This document shows, in pieces, positions 1 through 7,282 of a DNA stretch of 19,933 nt. The DNA is taken from positions 1-19,933 of the forward strand of contig DATFWK010000162.1 of the NCBI GenBank assembly GCA_035259345.1, written 5' to 3'. The notes below the pieces were generated by a model. The model saw nothing but the letters and a program-made list of their open reading frames with translations. It was not told the origin of the DNA and made no database searches. The stretch is from DATFWK01 sp035259345 (lineage in GTDB: Bacteria; Actinomycetota; Thermoleophilia; Miltoncostaeales; Miltoncostaeaceae). The position numbers and the translations under genes are program-made. Within the stretch, counting starts at the first letter, position 1, and every line of letters starts with the position of its first letter.

Positions 1-974
1 CTGACCCACGCCTTCCCGGCCTGGACGTTGCGCCCGACGGGACCGGGCTCGGGGCTCGAGGAGCGGGTCACGAGGAGCCGCGCCAGCACGTTGATGAGGA
101 ACGCGACCACGAAGAGGTAGACCGCGAGCGCCACGAGCGACGTCTGGTGGAGCTTGCTCACGGCCGCGTTGAACTCGAGGGCGATCGCGCCGGCCATCGT
201 CTGGCCGGAGCCGAGCAGCGAGCCCCAGAGCTTGGGGCTGTTGCCCAGGACCATCGCCACCGCGATCGTCTCGCCGACGGCGCGGCCGAGGCCGAGCGCC
301 GAGGCGCCGACGATGCCGGAGCGCGCCCACGGCAGCATCGCGCCCTTCACCATCTCCCAGCGGGTCGCGCCGAGGGCGTAGGCCGCCTCCTGCTGGTCCA
401 CCGGGACCGTCGCCAGCACCTCGCGCGTGATCGCCGTGATGATGGGCAGCACCATCACGGCCAGCACGAACGACGCGAGGATCAGCGAGCCGCCCAGCAC
501 CGGACCGTGGAGGAAGCCGATCGGACCGCTGTGATCGGCCACCCACTGGAGGCCGGGCTTCACGAACGGGACGAGCACGAGCAGGCCGAAGAGGCCGTAG
601 ACCACCGACGGGATCGCCGCCAGCAGGTCGATGACCGAGGCGATCGGCCCTCGCAGGCGGTGCGGCAGGAGCAGCGTGGTCGCCAGCGCGCACCCCACGG
701 CGATCGGCACCGCGATCACCATCGCGATGCTCGCCGTCACCAGCGTGCCGTAGATGGACGGGAGGGCGCCGAAGACGTCCCGGCTCGGGATCCACGACGT
801 GCCCGTCAGGAAGTTCCAGAAGCCGACCTTGTCCCAGGTGTCGCCGGTCTGGCTGACCGTCTTGACGATCAGGTAGGCGATCGCGACGACGCCGATCACC
901 GTCGCGATGGCGGTGAGGGCGACGTAGACCTGGTCCGCCAGGCGGCCCGACCGGCTCCGCTGCGTCAGGGGCAC
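1..974 (-). CDS. pstC: Phosphate ABC transporter permease PstC (3' end beyond the window)
   Basis: This is an inner-membrane permease of the Pst high-affinity phosphate importer, which pairs with PstA and is powered by PstB. Translating the minus strand from GTG at 974 gives about 324 residues without a stop. A first hydrophobic segment sits near residues 15-35, several more follow, and the ABC-permease EAA loop is clear (EAAYALGATRWEMVKGAMLP, encoded near 320-380). A PstC-like periplasmic stretch contains WNFLTGTSWIP. The usual family length is about 300-340 residues, so only a few residues are probably missing. An in-frame GTG at 1010 would add 12 residues, but it lies 6 bases from a strong hairpin with no ribosome site, so I prefer 974. 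It follows pstS in the same direction; pstA and pstB are expected to the left. Family assignment is firm; the exact start is not. Confidence 0.9.
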   Translation of the reverse strand, partial: MPLTQRSRSGRLADQVYVALTAIATVIGVVAIAYLIVKTVSQTGDTWDKVGFWNFLTGTSWIPSRDVFGALPSIYGTLVTASIAMVIAVPIAVGCALATTLLLPHRLRGPIASVIDLLAAIPSVVYGLFGLLVLVPFVKPGLQWVADHSGPIGFLHGPVLGGSLILASFVLAVMVLPIITAITREVLATVPVDQQEAAYALGATRWEMVKGAMLPWARSGIVGASALGLGRAVGETIAVAMVLGNSPKLWGSLLGSGQTMAGAIALEFNAAVSKLHQTSLVALAVYLFVVAFLINVLARLLVTRSSSPEPGPVGRNVQAGKAWV

Positions 975-1015
975 GCGCCCCGCGATCTCAGCCGGAGCGG
1001 TACCCCCCACCGAAG

Positions 1016-1046
1016 CGGGGGGCGGCGCGCTCAGCGCCGCCCCCCG
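1016..1046 (-). terminator. Strong GC hairpin between pstS and pstC
   Basis: Bases 1016-1028 and 1034-1046 form a perfect 13-bp inverted repeat around the 5-base loop GCTCA. It lies 30 bases after the pstS stop and before pstC. No T-run follows on the minus strand, so it is not a textbook terminator. Its position fits a partial terminator or an mRNA-stabilising stem that keeps the binding protein more abundant than the permease, a common arrangement in binding-protein operons. The function is inferred. Confidence 0.55.
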
Positions 1047-1076
1047 GAGAGTGCTGGTACGAGACCGGCCGGCACG

Positions 1077-2171
1077 CTACTTGAGCGCGGCGACCCGGGA
1101 CTTGGCCAGCGCGAGCAGCGGCTTGGGCAGCGGTGCGTAGCCCATCGAGGGCAGCTTCGCCTGAGCCGCGCTGCTGTAGAAGTAGTTCAGCACCGACTTG
1201 ACGCCTGCGAGGCTGCCCGACTTCCCGGCCTTCGCGAAGTCCGAGTAGGCGAGGATCCAGGTCGTCGAGGTGATCGGGTAGGCCCGCGGGACGGGGCTGA
1301 GGGTGAGATCGACCTGCAGGTTCGCCGGGAACTTGCTCGCCTTGACGTTGCCGGCGGCGCTCATGCTCGCGACCGACGGCAGGACGTAGGCGGTCCGGCG
1401 GACGAGGACGGTGCGGGTCTTGCCGTGCACCTTCTTCTTGACGCCGACGACCTCGCTCTTGCCGACGGCGGCCATCTTGTCGGTGAGCCCCGCGTTCTGA
1501 GCGTCCGCGAGGTCGACGTAGCCGATCGAGTTGGTGTTGTTGCTGACGCACGTCGCGACGCCCGGGTTGCCGTTCGACTTGATCACGTTGGGCGCCGACC
1601 ATGCCGGCAGCTGGCTGGCCCCGACCTTCGACTTGAAGTCGGAGCTCGCCTTCGAGAGGAACAGGCTGAACTGGTAGCTCGTGCCCGAGCCGTCCGAGCG
1701 CACGCATGTGGTGATCGGCGCGTTCGGGAACGAGACGCCCGGGTTCTCCTTCTTGATCTGCGGGTCATTCCAGTTCGAGATGCTGCCGGCGAAGATCTTG
1801 CCGATCGTCGAGCCGGTCAGCTGGATGCGCTTGGACTGCCCGCTGAAGTTCGTGGGCACCGTCACGGCGCCGACGAGGGTCGGGAAGTAGAGCACGTTGA
1901 CCCCACCGCGCTTCGAGGCCAGGTCGCTCACCTGGTCCGGGCGAAGCGGCGCGTCAGACGCGCCGAAGTCCACCGTGCCGTTGATGAAGTTGTTGATCCC
2001 GCCGGTCGAGCCGATGCCGGTGTAGCTGCACAGGTTCGAGTCCTGGCACCACGTCTGGTAGGCGATCCGGGGGAAGGTGGCGCCGGCGCCGTCGGTTGCA
2101 CCGAGCGCCGTCGCGGCCGTGGCCAGGACGGCTCCGCCCGCCAGGGCCGCCATCAATGCCTTGCGCTTCAT
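1077..2171 (-). CDS. pstS: Phosphate-binding protein PstS
   Basis: This is the extracytoplasmic phosphate receptor of the Pst importer, 364 residues long, a normal size for the family. It starts with a Sec-type signal peptide (MKRKALMAALAGGAVLATAA, cleavage probably after ALGA near residue 24); no lipobox cysteine is seen. PstS signatures follow: GAGATFPRIAYQTW (about 28-41), GSTGGINNF with DFGASDAPL (about 54-77), and RSDGSGTSYQF near residue 160, the phosphate-contacting loop. The ATG at 2171 has GAGGTGA seven bases upstream. pstC follows downstream after the hairpin. The 324-bp leader carries PHO-box-like repeats in the right orientation, so induction under phosphate starvation is likely. 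Confidence 0.95.
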   Translation of the reverse strand: MKRKALMAALAGGAVLATAATALGATDGAGATFPRIAYQTWCQDSNLCSYTGIGSTGGINNFINGTVDFGASDAPLRPDQVSDLASKRGGVNVLYFPTLVGAVTVPTNFSGQSKRIQLTGSTIGKIFAGSISNWNDPQIKKENPGVSFPNAPITTCVRSDGSGTSYQFSLFLSKASSDFKSKVGASQLPAWSAPNVIKSNGNPGVATCVSNNTNSIGYVDLADAQNAGLTDKMAAVGKSEVVGVKKKVHGKTRTVLVRRTAYVLPSVASMSAAGNVKASKFPANLQVDLTLSPVPRAYPITSTTWILAYSDFAKAGKSGSLAGVKSVLNYFYSSAAQAKLPSMGYAPLPKPLLALAKSRVAALK

Positions 2172-2178
2172 ACGTTCG

Positions 2179-2185
2179 TCACCTC
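2179..2185 (-). promoter_or_regulatory. Ribosome binding site of pstS
   Basis: The minus strand reads GAGGTGA seven bases before the ATG at 2171. It confirms the pstS start. Confidence 0.75.
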
Positions 2186-2342
2186 GTTATTGAAAGTCGT
2201 CGTCCTAAACGAAACTCGGCGAAGGTAGCGGCTCAATCGCGCTCGACGTCCTCCCCACGTCGCGCCGCGACGAACATATCCGCGGGCCGGAGCGAGCCTA
2301 TGTCGTAGTCGTGAACACGTCATCGCAGGATCACGACGGACA

Positions 2343-2370
2343 GGTGAATGAGTGGTTACGGAGCGGTGAC
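2343..2370 (-). promoter_or_regulatory. PHO-box-like direct repeat array facing pstS
   Basis: On the minus strand the hexamers GTCACC, GTAACC and TTCACC begin exactly 11 bases apart (plus-strand coordinates 2365-2370, 2354-2359 and 2343-2348). PhoP/PhoB-type response regulators bind direct repeats of about this sequence with an 11-bp period, for example the GTTCACC-like PHO boxes of Streptomyces. The array lies about 170-200 bp upstream of the pstS start and reads toward it. Sequence and spacing are seen directly; the regulator is inferred. Confidence 0.55.
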
Positions 2371-2423
2371 AGAGCCTTACTCGGGCGGCCGCTCGCCATT
2401 CGTCGCAAATCCTTTACACCCGT

Positions 2424-2445
2424 GTCACCGCTCGCTCACCCCACG
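2424..2445 (+). promoter_or_regulatory. Second PHO-box-like array facing the gene at 2496
   Basis: TCACC occurs at 2425-2429 and again at 2436-2440, an 11-bp period, with a weaker unit (TTACA) 11 bases further upstream at 2414. The second unit sits where a -35 element would be for the TTGAAT hexamer at 2461-2466, the usual geometry of a PhoB-type activator site. GTCACCGCTC at 2424-2433 is the exact inverse of GAGCGGTGAC at 2361-2370 in the pstS-facing array. Confidence 0.45.
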
Positions 2446-2483
2446 GGTGGCCCGCCCCGCTTGAATCGGAGATGCAGCGTCTC

Positions 2484-2489
2484 GGGAGG
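2484..2489 (+). promoter_or_regulatory. Ribosome binding site fixing the GTG start at 2496
   Basis: GGGAGG lies six bases before GTG 2496. The upstream in-frame ATG at 2472 has nothing comparable. Confidence 0.6.
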
Positions 2490-2495
2490 TCAGAC

Positions 2496-2872
2496 GTGGA
2501 TCCCATCGCCCCCTCAGCGCAGCGCGACGTCGAGGTGACGCCGGGCGCGCGGGCCGCCGGGGTCACGACGCTCCTCGCCGAGGCCCGTGTGACGCTGGCC
2601 GCCGACCGCCTCGACGAGTTGTTCCTGGCGACCAGGCGCACGCTCGAGTCGATCGTCGACGGGACGGCGCCGGAGCGGCCGGACGACTGGACCGGCTGGC
2701 CACGGCCCGGGGTGCCGCCGGAGACGCTCGTCTTCCTCCGGCCGATCGAGCTGCTGGTCCACCACCGCGGCCTGGGCGGGCAGATGCCCCGCGACGTCGC
2801 CGCGGCCCTGCTCGAGGCCGTTGACCAGCTTGCCGCCGAGCCCCGCGGCGAGCGGACCGCGCCGGGCCGGGG

Positions 2873-2876
<4 letters not shown>
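2496..2876 (+). CDS. Small unknown protein, possibly in the Pho regulon
   Basis: I do not recognise this 126-residue protein. The start is GTG at 2496, preceded by GGGAGG with a 6-base spacer; an in-frame ATG at 2472 would lie at or before the predicted transcription start and has no ribosome site. The product is soluble, with no signal peptide or membrane segment. Acidic, probably helical segments rich in Leu, Ala and Arg (about 22-55 and 80-115) flank a Pro/Trp-rich patch (PERPDDWTGWPRPG). Codon use is typical of the genome, supporting a real gene. The stop TAG shares the palindrome CTAG with the stop of rpoD on the other strand. The upstream PHO-box-like array suggests phosphate control; the function is unknown. 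Confidence 0.6.
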
Positions 2877-3985
<1,109 letters not shown>

Positions 3986-4032
3986 GCTGGGACCCCCCGG
4001 GGTCGGTAAGGCCGGTGTCTGGCCGGACACGA

Positions 4033-4038
4033 AGTATA
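4033..4038 (-). promoter_or_regulatory. Probable -10 element of rpoD
   Basis: The minus strand reads TATACT, one mismatch from the TATAAT consensus, about 48 bases upstream of the rpoD GTG. No convincing -35 hexamer is visible at 17-18 bases. It is an AT-rich island in otherwise very GC-rich sequence. Confidence 0.5.
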
Positions 4039-4111
4039 CGTGGCAGAAGCGACGATCAGCGAAAACGCCCTCGGGTTGTGTCCGGCCGGGCCAAAGGCGG
4101 ACAATCCGCGC

Positions 4112-5122
4112 GTGGCGATCGAACCGAGCAGAGCGACGGGTGAGGCCGCGCGGGGGCTGCCCGCCGACCTCCAGGCCAGCGCGCCGGCGACCCCCATCAG
4201 CCTGGGCAAGGCCGGCGTCACGCGGTCGGCCAAGGCGATCCGGATCCGGCACAACGGCGAGGAGCAGCTCTTCCAGGCCGAGGTCGAGTGCTTCGTGGAC
4301 CTCGACCCGAATCAGAAGGGCGTCCACATGTCGCGCTTCGAGGAGGTCGTCAACGAGACGATCGACGAGGTCGTGATCGGCGAGGCCCTGATCGTCGAGG
4401 AGCTGGCCGAGGAGATCGCCAGCCGCGTGGTGGCCACCCAGCGGGCGCTCAGGAGCGAGGTGTCGATCCGGGCGAGCTACCCGGTCGAGAAGCGCACGCC
4501 GGTCACCGGCGTTCCGACGCAGGAGATGTACGGGCTCATCGGCATGGCCTCCGCGAGCAAGGGGCTGACGCGGCGGCTGGTCGGCGTCAGCGCCCAGGGG
4601 ATGAACGCGTGCCCGTGCGCGCAGGAGCTGGTGCGCGACCAGGCCGTGACGGCCCTGCGCGAGGACGGCTTCTCGGCGCAGGAGATCGAGCGGGTGCTCT
4701 CGCGGGTGCCGATCGCGACGCACAACCAGCGCGCGCGCGGCACGCTCCTCATCGGCGCCCCCGGAACGGTCGTGCGTGCCGAGACCCTCATCGAGATCGT
4801 CGAGGACGGGATGTCGTCCGAGATCTACGAGCTCATGAAGCGGCCGGACGAGCGCTTCGTGGTGGCCAAGGCCCACGCCCGCCCGCGCTTCGTCGAGGAC
4901 AGCGTGCGGGAGATGATCCGCGGCGTGCTCGACCGCCTGCCCGGGCTGCCGGACACCGCGTTCGTCCACGCGCACCAGGTCAACTACGAGACCATCCACA
5001 CGCACGACGTCGAGGCCGAGCGCGCCGGGACGGTCGGCGAGATCCGCCGCGAGCTGGCGGCTGGCGTGCGCCCGGCGAGCCACACCAGCCTGCAGCAGTG
5101 GCTCCTCGGCGCCGGCTCCTGA
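4112..5122 (+). CDS. folE2: Type IB GTP cyclohydrolase (FolE2/MptA family)
   Basis: It hydrolyses GTP, the entry step to tetrahydrofolate (FolE2, 7,8-dihydroneopterin triphosphate) or, for archaeal MptA, to methanopterin. The 336-residue product has GVHMSRFEE (70-78), GMNACPCAQE (163-172) with the metal/catalytic cysteine region, THNQR (203-207), EDGMSSEIYELMKRP (231-245) and the HTHD histidines (296-299). Its motifs look closer to the MptA branch, so the exact product is not settled. I chose GTG 4112. The frame is open back to GTG 4040, but those 24 codons use AT-ending codons atypical here and overlap the rpoD promoter, and an AAAGGCGG lies upstream of 4112. A bacterial folate role is most likely. 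It starts an apparent operon with the ACT protein and def. Confidence 0.88.
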   Translation: MAIEPSRATGEAARGLPADLQASAPATPISLGKAGVTRSAKAIRIRHNGEEQLFQAEVECFVDLDPNQKGVHMSRFEEVVNETIDEVVIGEALIVEELAEEIASRVVATQRALRSEVSIRASYPVEKRTPVTGVPTQEMYGLIGMASASKGLTRRLVGVSAQGMNACPCAQELVRDQAVTALREDGFSAQEIERVLSRVPIATHNQRARGTLLIGAPGTVVRAETLIEIVEDGMSSEIYELMKRPDERFVVAKAHARPRFVEDSVREMIRGVLDRLPGLPDTAFVHAHQVNYETIHTHDVEAERAGTVGEIRRELAAGVRPASHTSLQQWLLGAGS

Positions 5123-5155
5123 CCGCTCTGGGCCGCCCGGCCGCCTGACCTGGCC

Positions 5156-5680
5156 GTGCCGGAGCTCGCGATCACCGCCATCGGGCGGGACCGGCCGGGG
5201 ATCGTCGCCGGGCTCACGGAGGCGCTGCTCGGGCTCGGCGCCAACCTCGAGGACTGCCGCGCCGCGCTCCTGCGCGGCACGTTCGCGATCGTCATGGCCG
5301 TCCAGGTGCCCGAGGGGGTCGACGCCGCGGCGGCGGAGGCCGGGCTCCGACCGGTCGCCGAGCGGCTCGGCCTGATCGTCTCGGTCGGCGAGGCGCCGGG
5401 CGCCGCGCCGGCGGCCGGCGAGCGCTGCGTGGTCTCCGTCTACGGGGCCGACCACCCCGGCATCGTCCACGCGGTCAGCCGGGCCATGGCGGGCCTCGCG
5501 GTCAACATCGTCGACCTCTCGTCCCGCGTGGTCGGCGACCCCCCGGTCTACGTCCTCGGCATCGCGGCCGAGCTTCCGCCGGGGGTCAGCCCGGCCGCGC
5601 TGGAGGCGGCGCTCACGCCGGTCGCCGCGGAGCAGCGCGTCGAGCTCCACCTGGAGCCGGAGGCCGACGAGGTCATTTGA
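5156..5680 (+). CDS. Double-ACT-domain protein, GcvR-like
   Basis: This 174-residue cytosolic protein has two ACT domains, about 4-78 and 91-170. Each opens with a beta strand followed by a D(R/H)PGIV turn (DRPGIV at 12-17, DHPGIVHAVS in the second), which is the ligand-binding signature, typically for amino acids. The layout matches the glycine cleavage system repressor GcvR and similar ACT regulators. No DNA-binding or catalytic domain is present, so it probably acts by binding a partner or an amino acid. The start is GTG at 5156, 33 bases after the cyclohydrolase stop. The stop TGA overlaps the TTG start of def by three bases (TTGA), which indicates translational coupling. A direct role in glycine cleavage is not proven. 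Confidence 0.82.
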   Translation: MPELAITAIGRDRPGIVAGLTEALLGLGANLEDCRAALLRGTFAIVMAVQVPEGVDAAAAEAGLRPVAERLGLIVSVGEAPGAAPAAGERCVVSVYGADHPGIVHAVSRAMAGLAVNIVDLSSRVVGDPPVYVLGIAAELPPGVSPAALEAALTPVAAEQRVELHLEPEADEVI

Positions 5681-6171
5681 TCCGGGAGGTCCTCCGCTAT
5701 CCGGACCGGCGCCTCAAGACCCCCGCGGTCCCCGTCCGCCGCCCCGGGGCGGCGACTCGGCGACTCGCTCGCGACCTGGAGGACACGGCGCGATCGTTCC
5801 CCCGCACCGTTGGGCTGGCGGCGCCTCAGATCGGCGCGCTCTGGCGGGTCGCCTTCGTGGACTGCACCGGGCATCCGAAGGCGCCCGACGCCCAGGGCCC
5901 GATGTGGCTCGTCGACCCCGTGCTCGTCCGTCGCGAGGGCGCCGAGATCGGCCGGGAGGGCTGCCTGAGCCTGCCCGACATCACGGCGAACGTCCGCCGC
6001 CCGGCCCGGATCTCGGTCCGCGCGCTTGACCTGGATGGGCTCGAGCGCGAGATCCGCGCCGAGGGCTTCGAGGCCCGGGTGATCCTCCACGAGATGGACC
6101 ACCTCGACGGGGTCCTCATCCTCGACCGCGTCGCCTCGCTGGCGCTGGACGTCTTCCCCCGGCGGCGCTGA
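5677..6171 (+). CDS. def: Peptide deformylase
   Basis: It removes the N-formyl group from new proteins. All three family motifs are present in the 164 residues: GLAAPQIG (46-53), EGCLSLP (94-100) and HEMDH (138-142). C96, H138 and H142 bind the metal and E139 is the catalytic acid. The first glycine of motif 1 (GxGLAAxQ) is replaced by T44, which is unusual. The start is TTG at 5677, inside the stop of the ACT gene. The other reading, an ATG further in, would remove the conserved VLRYPDRRL start. The stop at 6171 touches the stop of the minus-strand ORF at 6172. With a folate-pathway gene two genes upstream, the group touches both the supply of formyl groups and their removal. Confidence 0.93.
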   Translation: MIREVLRYPDRRLKTPAVPVRRPGAATRRLARDLEDTARSFPRTVGLAAPQIGALWRVAFVDCTGHPKAPDAQGPMWLVDPVLVRREGAEIGREGCLSLPDITANVRRPARISVRALDLDGLEREIRAEGFEARVILHEMDHLDGVLILDRVASLALDVFPRRR

Positions 6172-6369
6172 TCACCGCGGGGCGGAGCCGTCGCCGGCGC
6201 GCCCGTCCCGCTCCTCGGCGAGGCGCTTCGCCTCGATCCGCCGGGCCCACGCCTCGTCCAGCACCGGCCAGCGGTCGAGCGCGTCGCGGTGGCGCAGGAA
6301 CCAGAGGTTCTCGGGCCGGGGGAAGCTGCGGTTCTCCCATGTGGCCCGGCCCCCCGGATCGGTCGCCAT
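6172..6369 (-). CDS. Small unknown protein (65 residues)
   Basis: I do not recognise a named family. The likely start is ATG at 6369; the frame stays open 12 codons further upstream, but those codons are arginine-rich and look non-coding. The product is basic and soluble, with an aromatic, conserved-looking core (WENRSFPRPENLWFLRHRDA, about 10-29) followed by a charged helix (EAWARRIEAKRLAEERD). Its stop TGA directly abuts the stop of def on the other strand (TGATCA at 6169-6174). No strong ribosome site is visible, so this is a moderate call. Confidence 0.5.
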   Translation of the reverse strand: MATDPGGRATWENRSFPRPENLWFLRHRDALDRWPVLDEAWARRIEAKRLAEERDGRAGDGSAPR

Positions 6370-6512
6370 CGACAGACGATGACGGCCGCGGCGGCAGGGG
6401 CGCAAGGCGCGTCTGGAGGTCCGGGCCGACTGATCCGGCGTATCCGCTCCGTCACAGGTCCGTGACCACGCGTTTCCCCAGCAAGCGCCCGATTTCGCAA
6501 CACTCGACCTTT

Positions 6513-6520
6513 AGGTGAGG
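6513..6520 (+). promoter_or_regulatory. Ribosome binding site fixing the PHP gene start
   Basis: AGGTGAGG lies six bases before GTG 6527. It overlaps the other candidate GTG at 6515, which is therefore unlikely to be the start. Confidence 0.65.
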
Positions 6521-6526
6521 ACGAAG

Positions 6527-7279
6527 GTGAGACCACTTCTCTGCGAGCTACACGCGCACACCACCTGGAGCGACGGTGAGCTCGCGCTGCACGAGCTGGT
6601 CGATCTCTACGGGCGCTCGGGGTTCGACGTCCTCACGGTCACCGACCACGTCATGCGGACGGACCTCCCGGCCAACGGCGGGCCCCCGCACGCGTCCGTC
6701 GGCGCGGAGAACCACGCCGCCTACCTGACCTCGATCAGGGCAGAGGCGGCCCGGGCGCGCCGGAGCTACGACATGCTGGTCGTGCCCGGCATCGAGCTGA
6801 CCTACGAGGACCCGGAGCCCGCACGGGCGGCGCACGCGCTGGCCATCGGCTGTCCGGAGTTCGTCGCCCTCGACCGCGGCCTCGAGACCGCGCTGGCGCG
6901 GGCCCGCGACCTGGGCGCGGCGATCGTCGCCGCGCACCCGGAGGCGCCGGACGACCGCCCCCGCCGGCTGCGGCGGACGCACCGGTTCTGGCGCGAGTGG
7001 GACCTGCTCGGCGGGCTCATCGACCGCTACGAGCTCTTCAACGGCCGCGACCTCTTCGGCTGGGTCGCCGACGCCGGGCTCCCCGCCGTCGCGGGCGGCG
7101 ACTTCCACCGCCCGCAGCACATCGGCGGGTGGAAGACCCTGATCCCCTGCAACAAGCGCGAGGACGACATCGTCGCGTACCTGCGCTCGACCCGGCCGGT
7201 CTACCTCGCGCTTGTCGAGCCGGGGCTGACGCCGCCGCTCAGGCCGCGGCGCGACCGGCGCACGAAGGTGACGGCCTAG
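6527..7279 (+). CDS. PHP-domain metal-dependent phosphoesterase
   Basis: This 250-residue protein is built almost entirely of a PHP (polymerase and histidinol phosphatase) domain, a trinuclear-metal phosphoesterase fold. The metal ligands are visible in order: H9 and H11 (HAHT), D40-H41 (TDH), E90, H103 or a nearby histidine, H137 (HPE) and D192/H194 (GGDFH). No polymerase or other domain is attached. Relatives include histidinol phosphatases and the RNase AM/TrpH type, so the substrate cannot be named. The GTG at 6527 has AGGTGAGG six bases upstream, whereas GTG 6515 lies inside that site. It is convergent with the Rpf-like gene, 3 bp between the stops. Confidence 0.85.
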   Translation: MRPLLCELHAHTTWSDGELALHELVDLYGRSGFDVLTVTDHVMRTDLPANGGPPHASVGAENHAAYLTSIRAEAARARRSYDMLVVPGIELTYEDPEPARAAHALAIGCPEFVALDRGLETALARARDLGAAIVAAHPEAPDDRPRRLRRTHRFWREWDLLGGLIDRYELFNGRDLFGWVADAGLPAVAGGDFHRPQHIGGWKTLIPCNKREDDIVAYLRSTRPVYLALVEPGLTPPLRPRRDRRTKVTA

Positions 7280-7282
7280 CTC

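Larger units (their letters stand above)
2172..2495. promoter_or_regulatory. 324-bp regulatory region between pstS and the gene at 2496
   Basis: I see no convincing gene here; the short ORFs inside lack start signals and family resemblance. The stretch holds two PHO-box-like repeat arrays pointing in opposite directions (2343-2370 toward pstS, 2424-2445 toward the gene at 2496). It is visibly more AT-rich than the surrounding genes, as expected for promoters. A TAGGCT hexamer on the minus strand at 2295-2300 and TTGAAT on the plus strand at 2461-2466 are possible -10 elements. Confidence 0.65.

Noticed and set aside
147..2228. Long plus-strand open frame of nearly 700 codons across pstC and pstS
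   Set aside because: It is antisense to two clear genes, very rich in Arg, Asp and His as expected from GC-biased antisense frames, and resembles no family.
2311..2538. Small plus-strand ORF in the pstS leader
   Set aside because: It has no ribosome site, contains both PHO-box-like arrays and overlaps the better-supported gene at 2496 in another frame.
3986..5650. Upstream extension of the rpoD reading frame on the minus strand
   Set aside because: It is antisense to the cyclohydrolase and ACT genes, has antisense-like composition, and the conserved sigma factor begins at GTG 3985 with a ribosome site.
6451..6466. GTCAC/GTGAC inverted repeat before the PHP gene
   Set aside because: Five-base arms with a six-base gap are expected by chance in this composition; no promoter can be tied to it.
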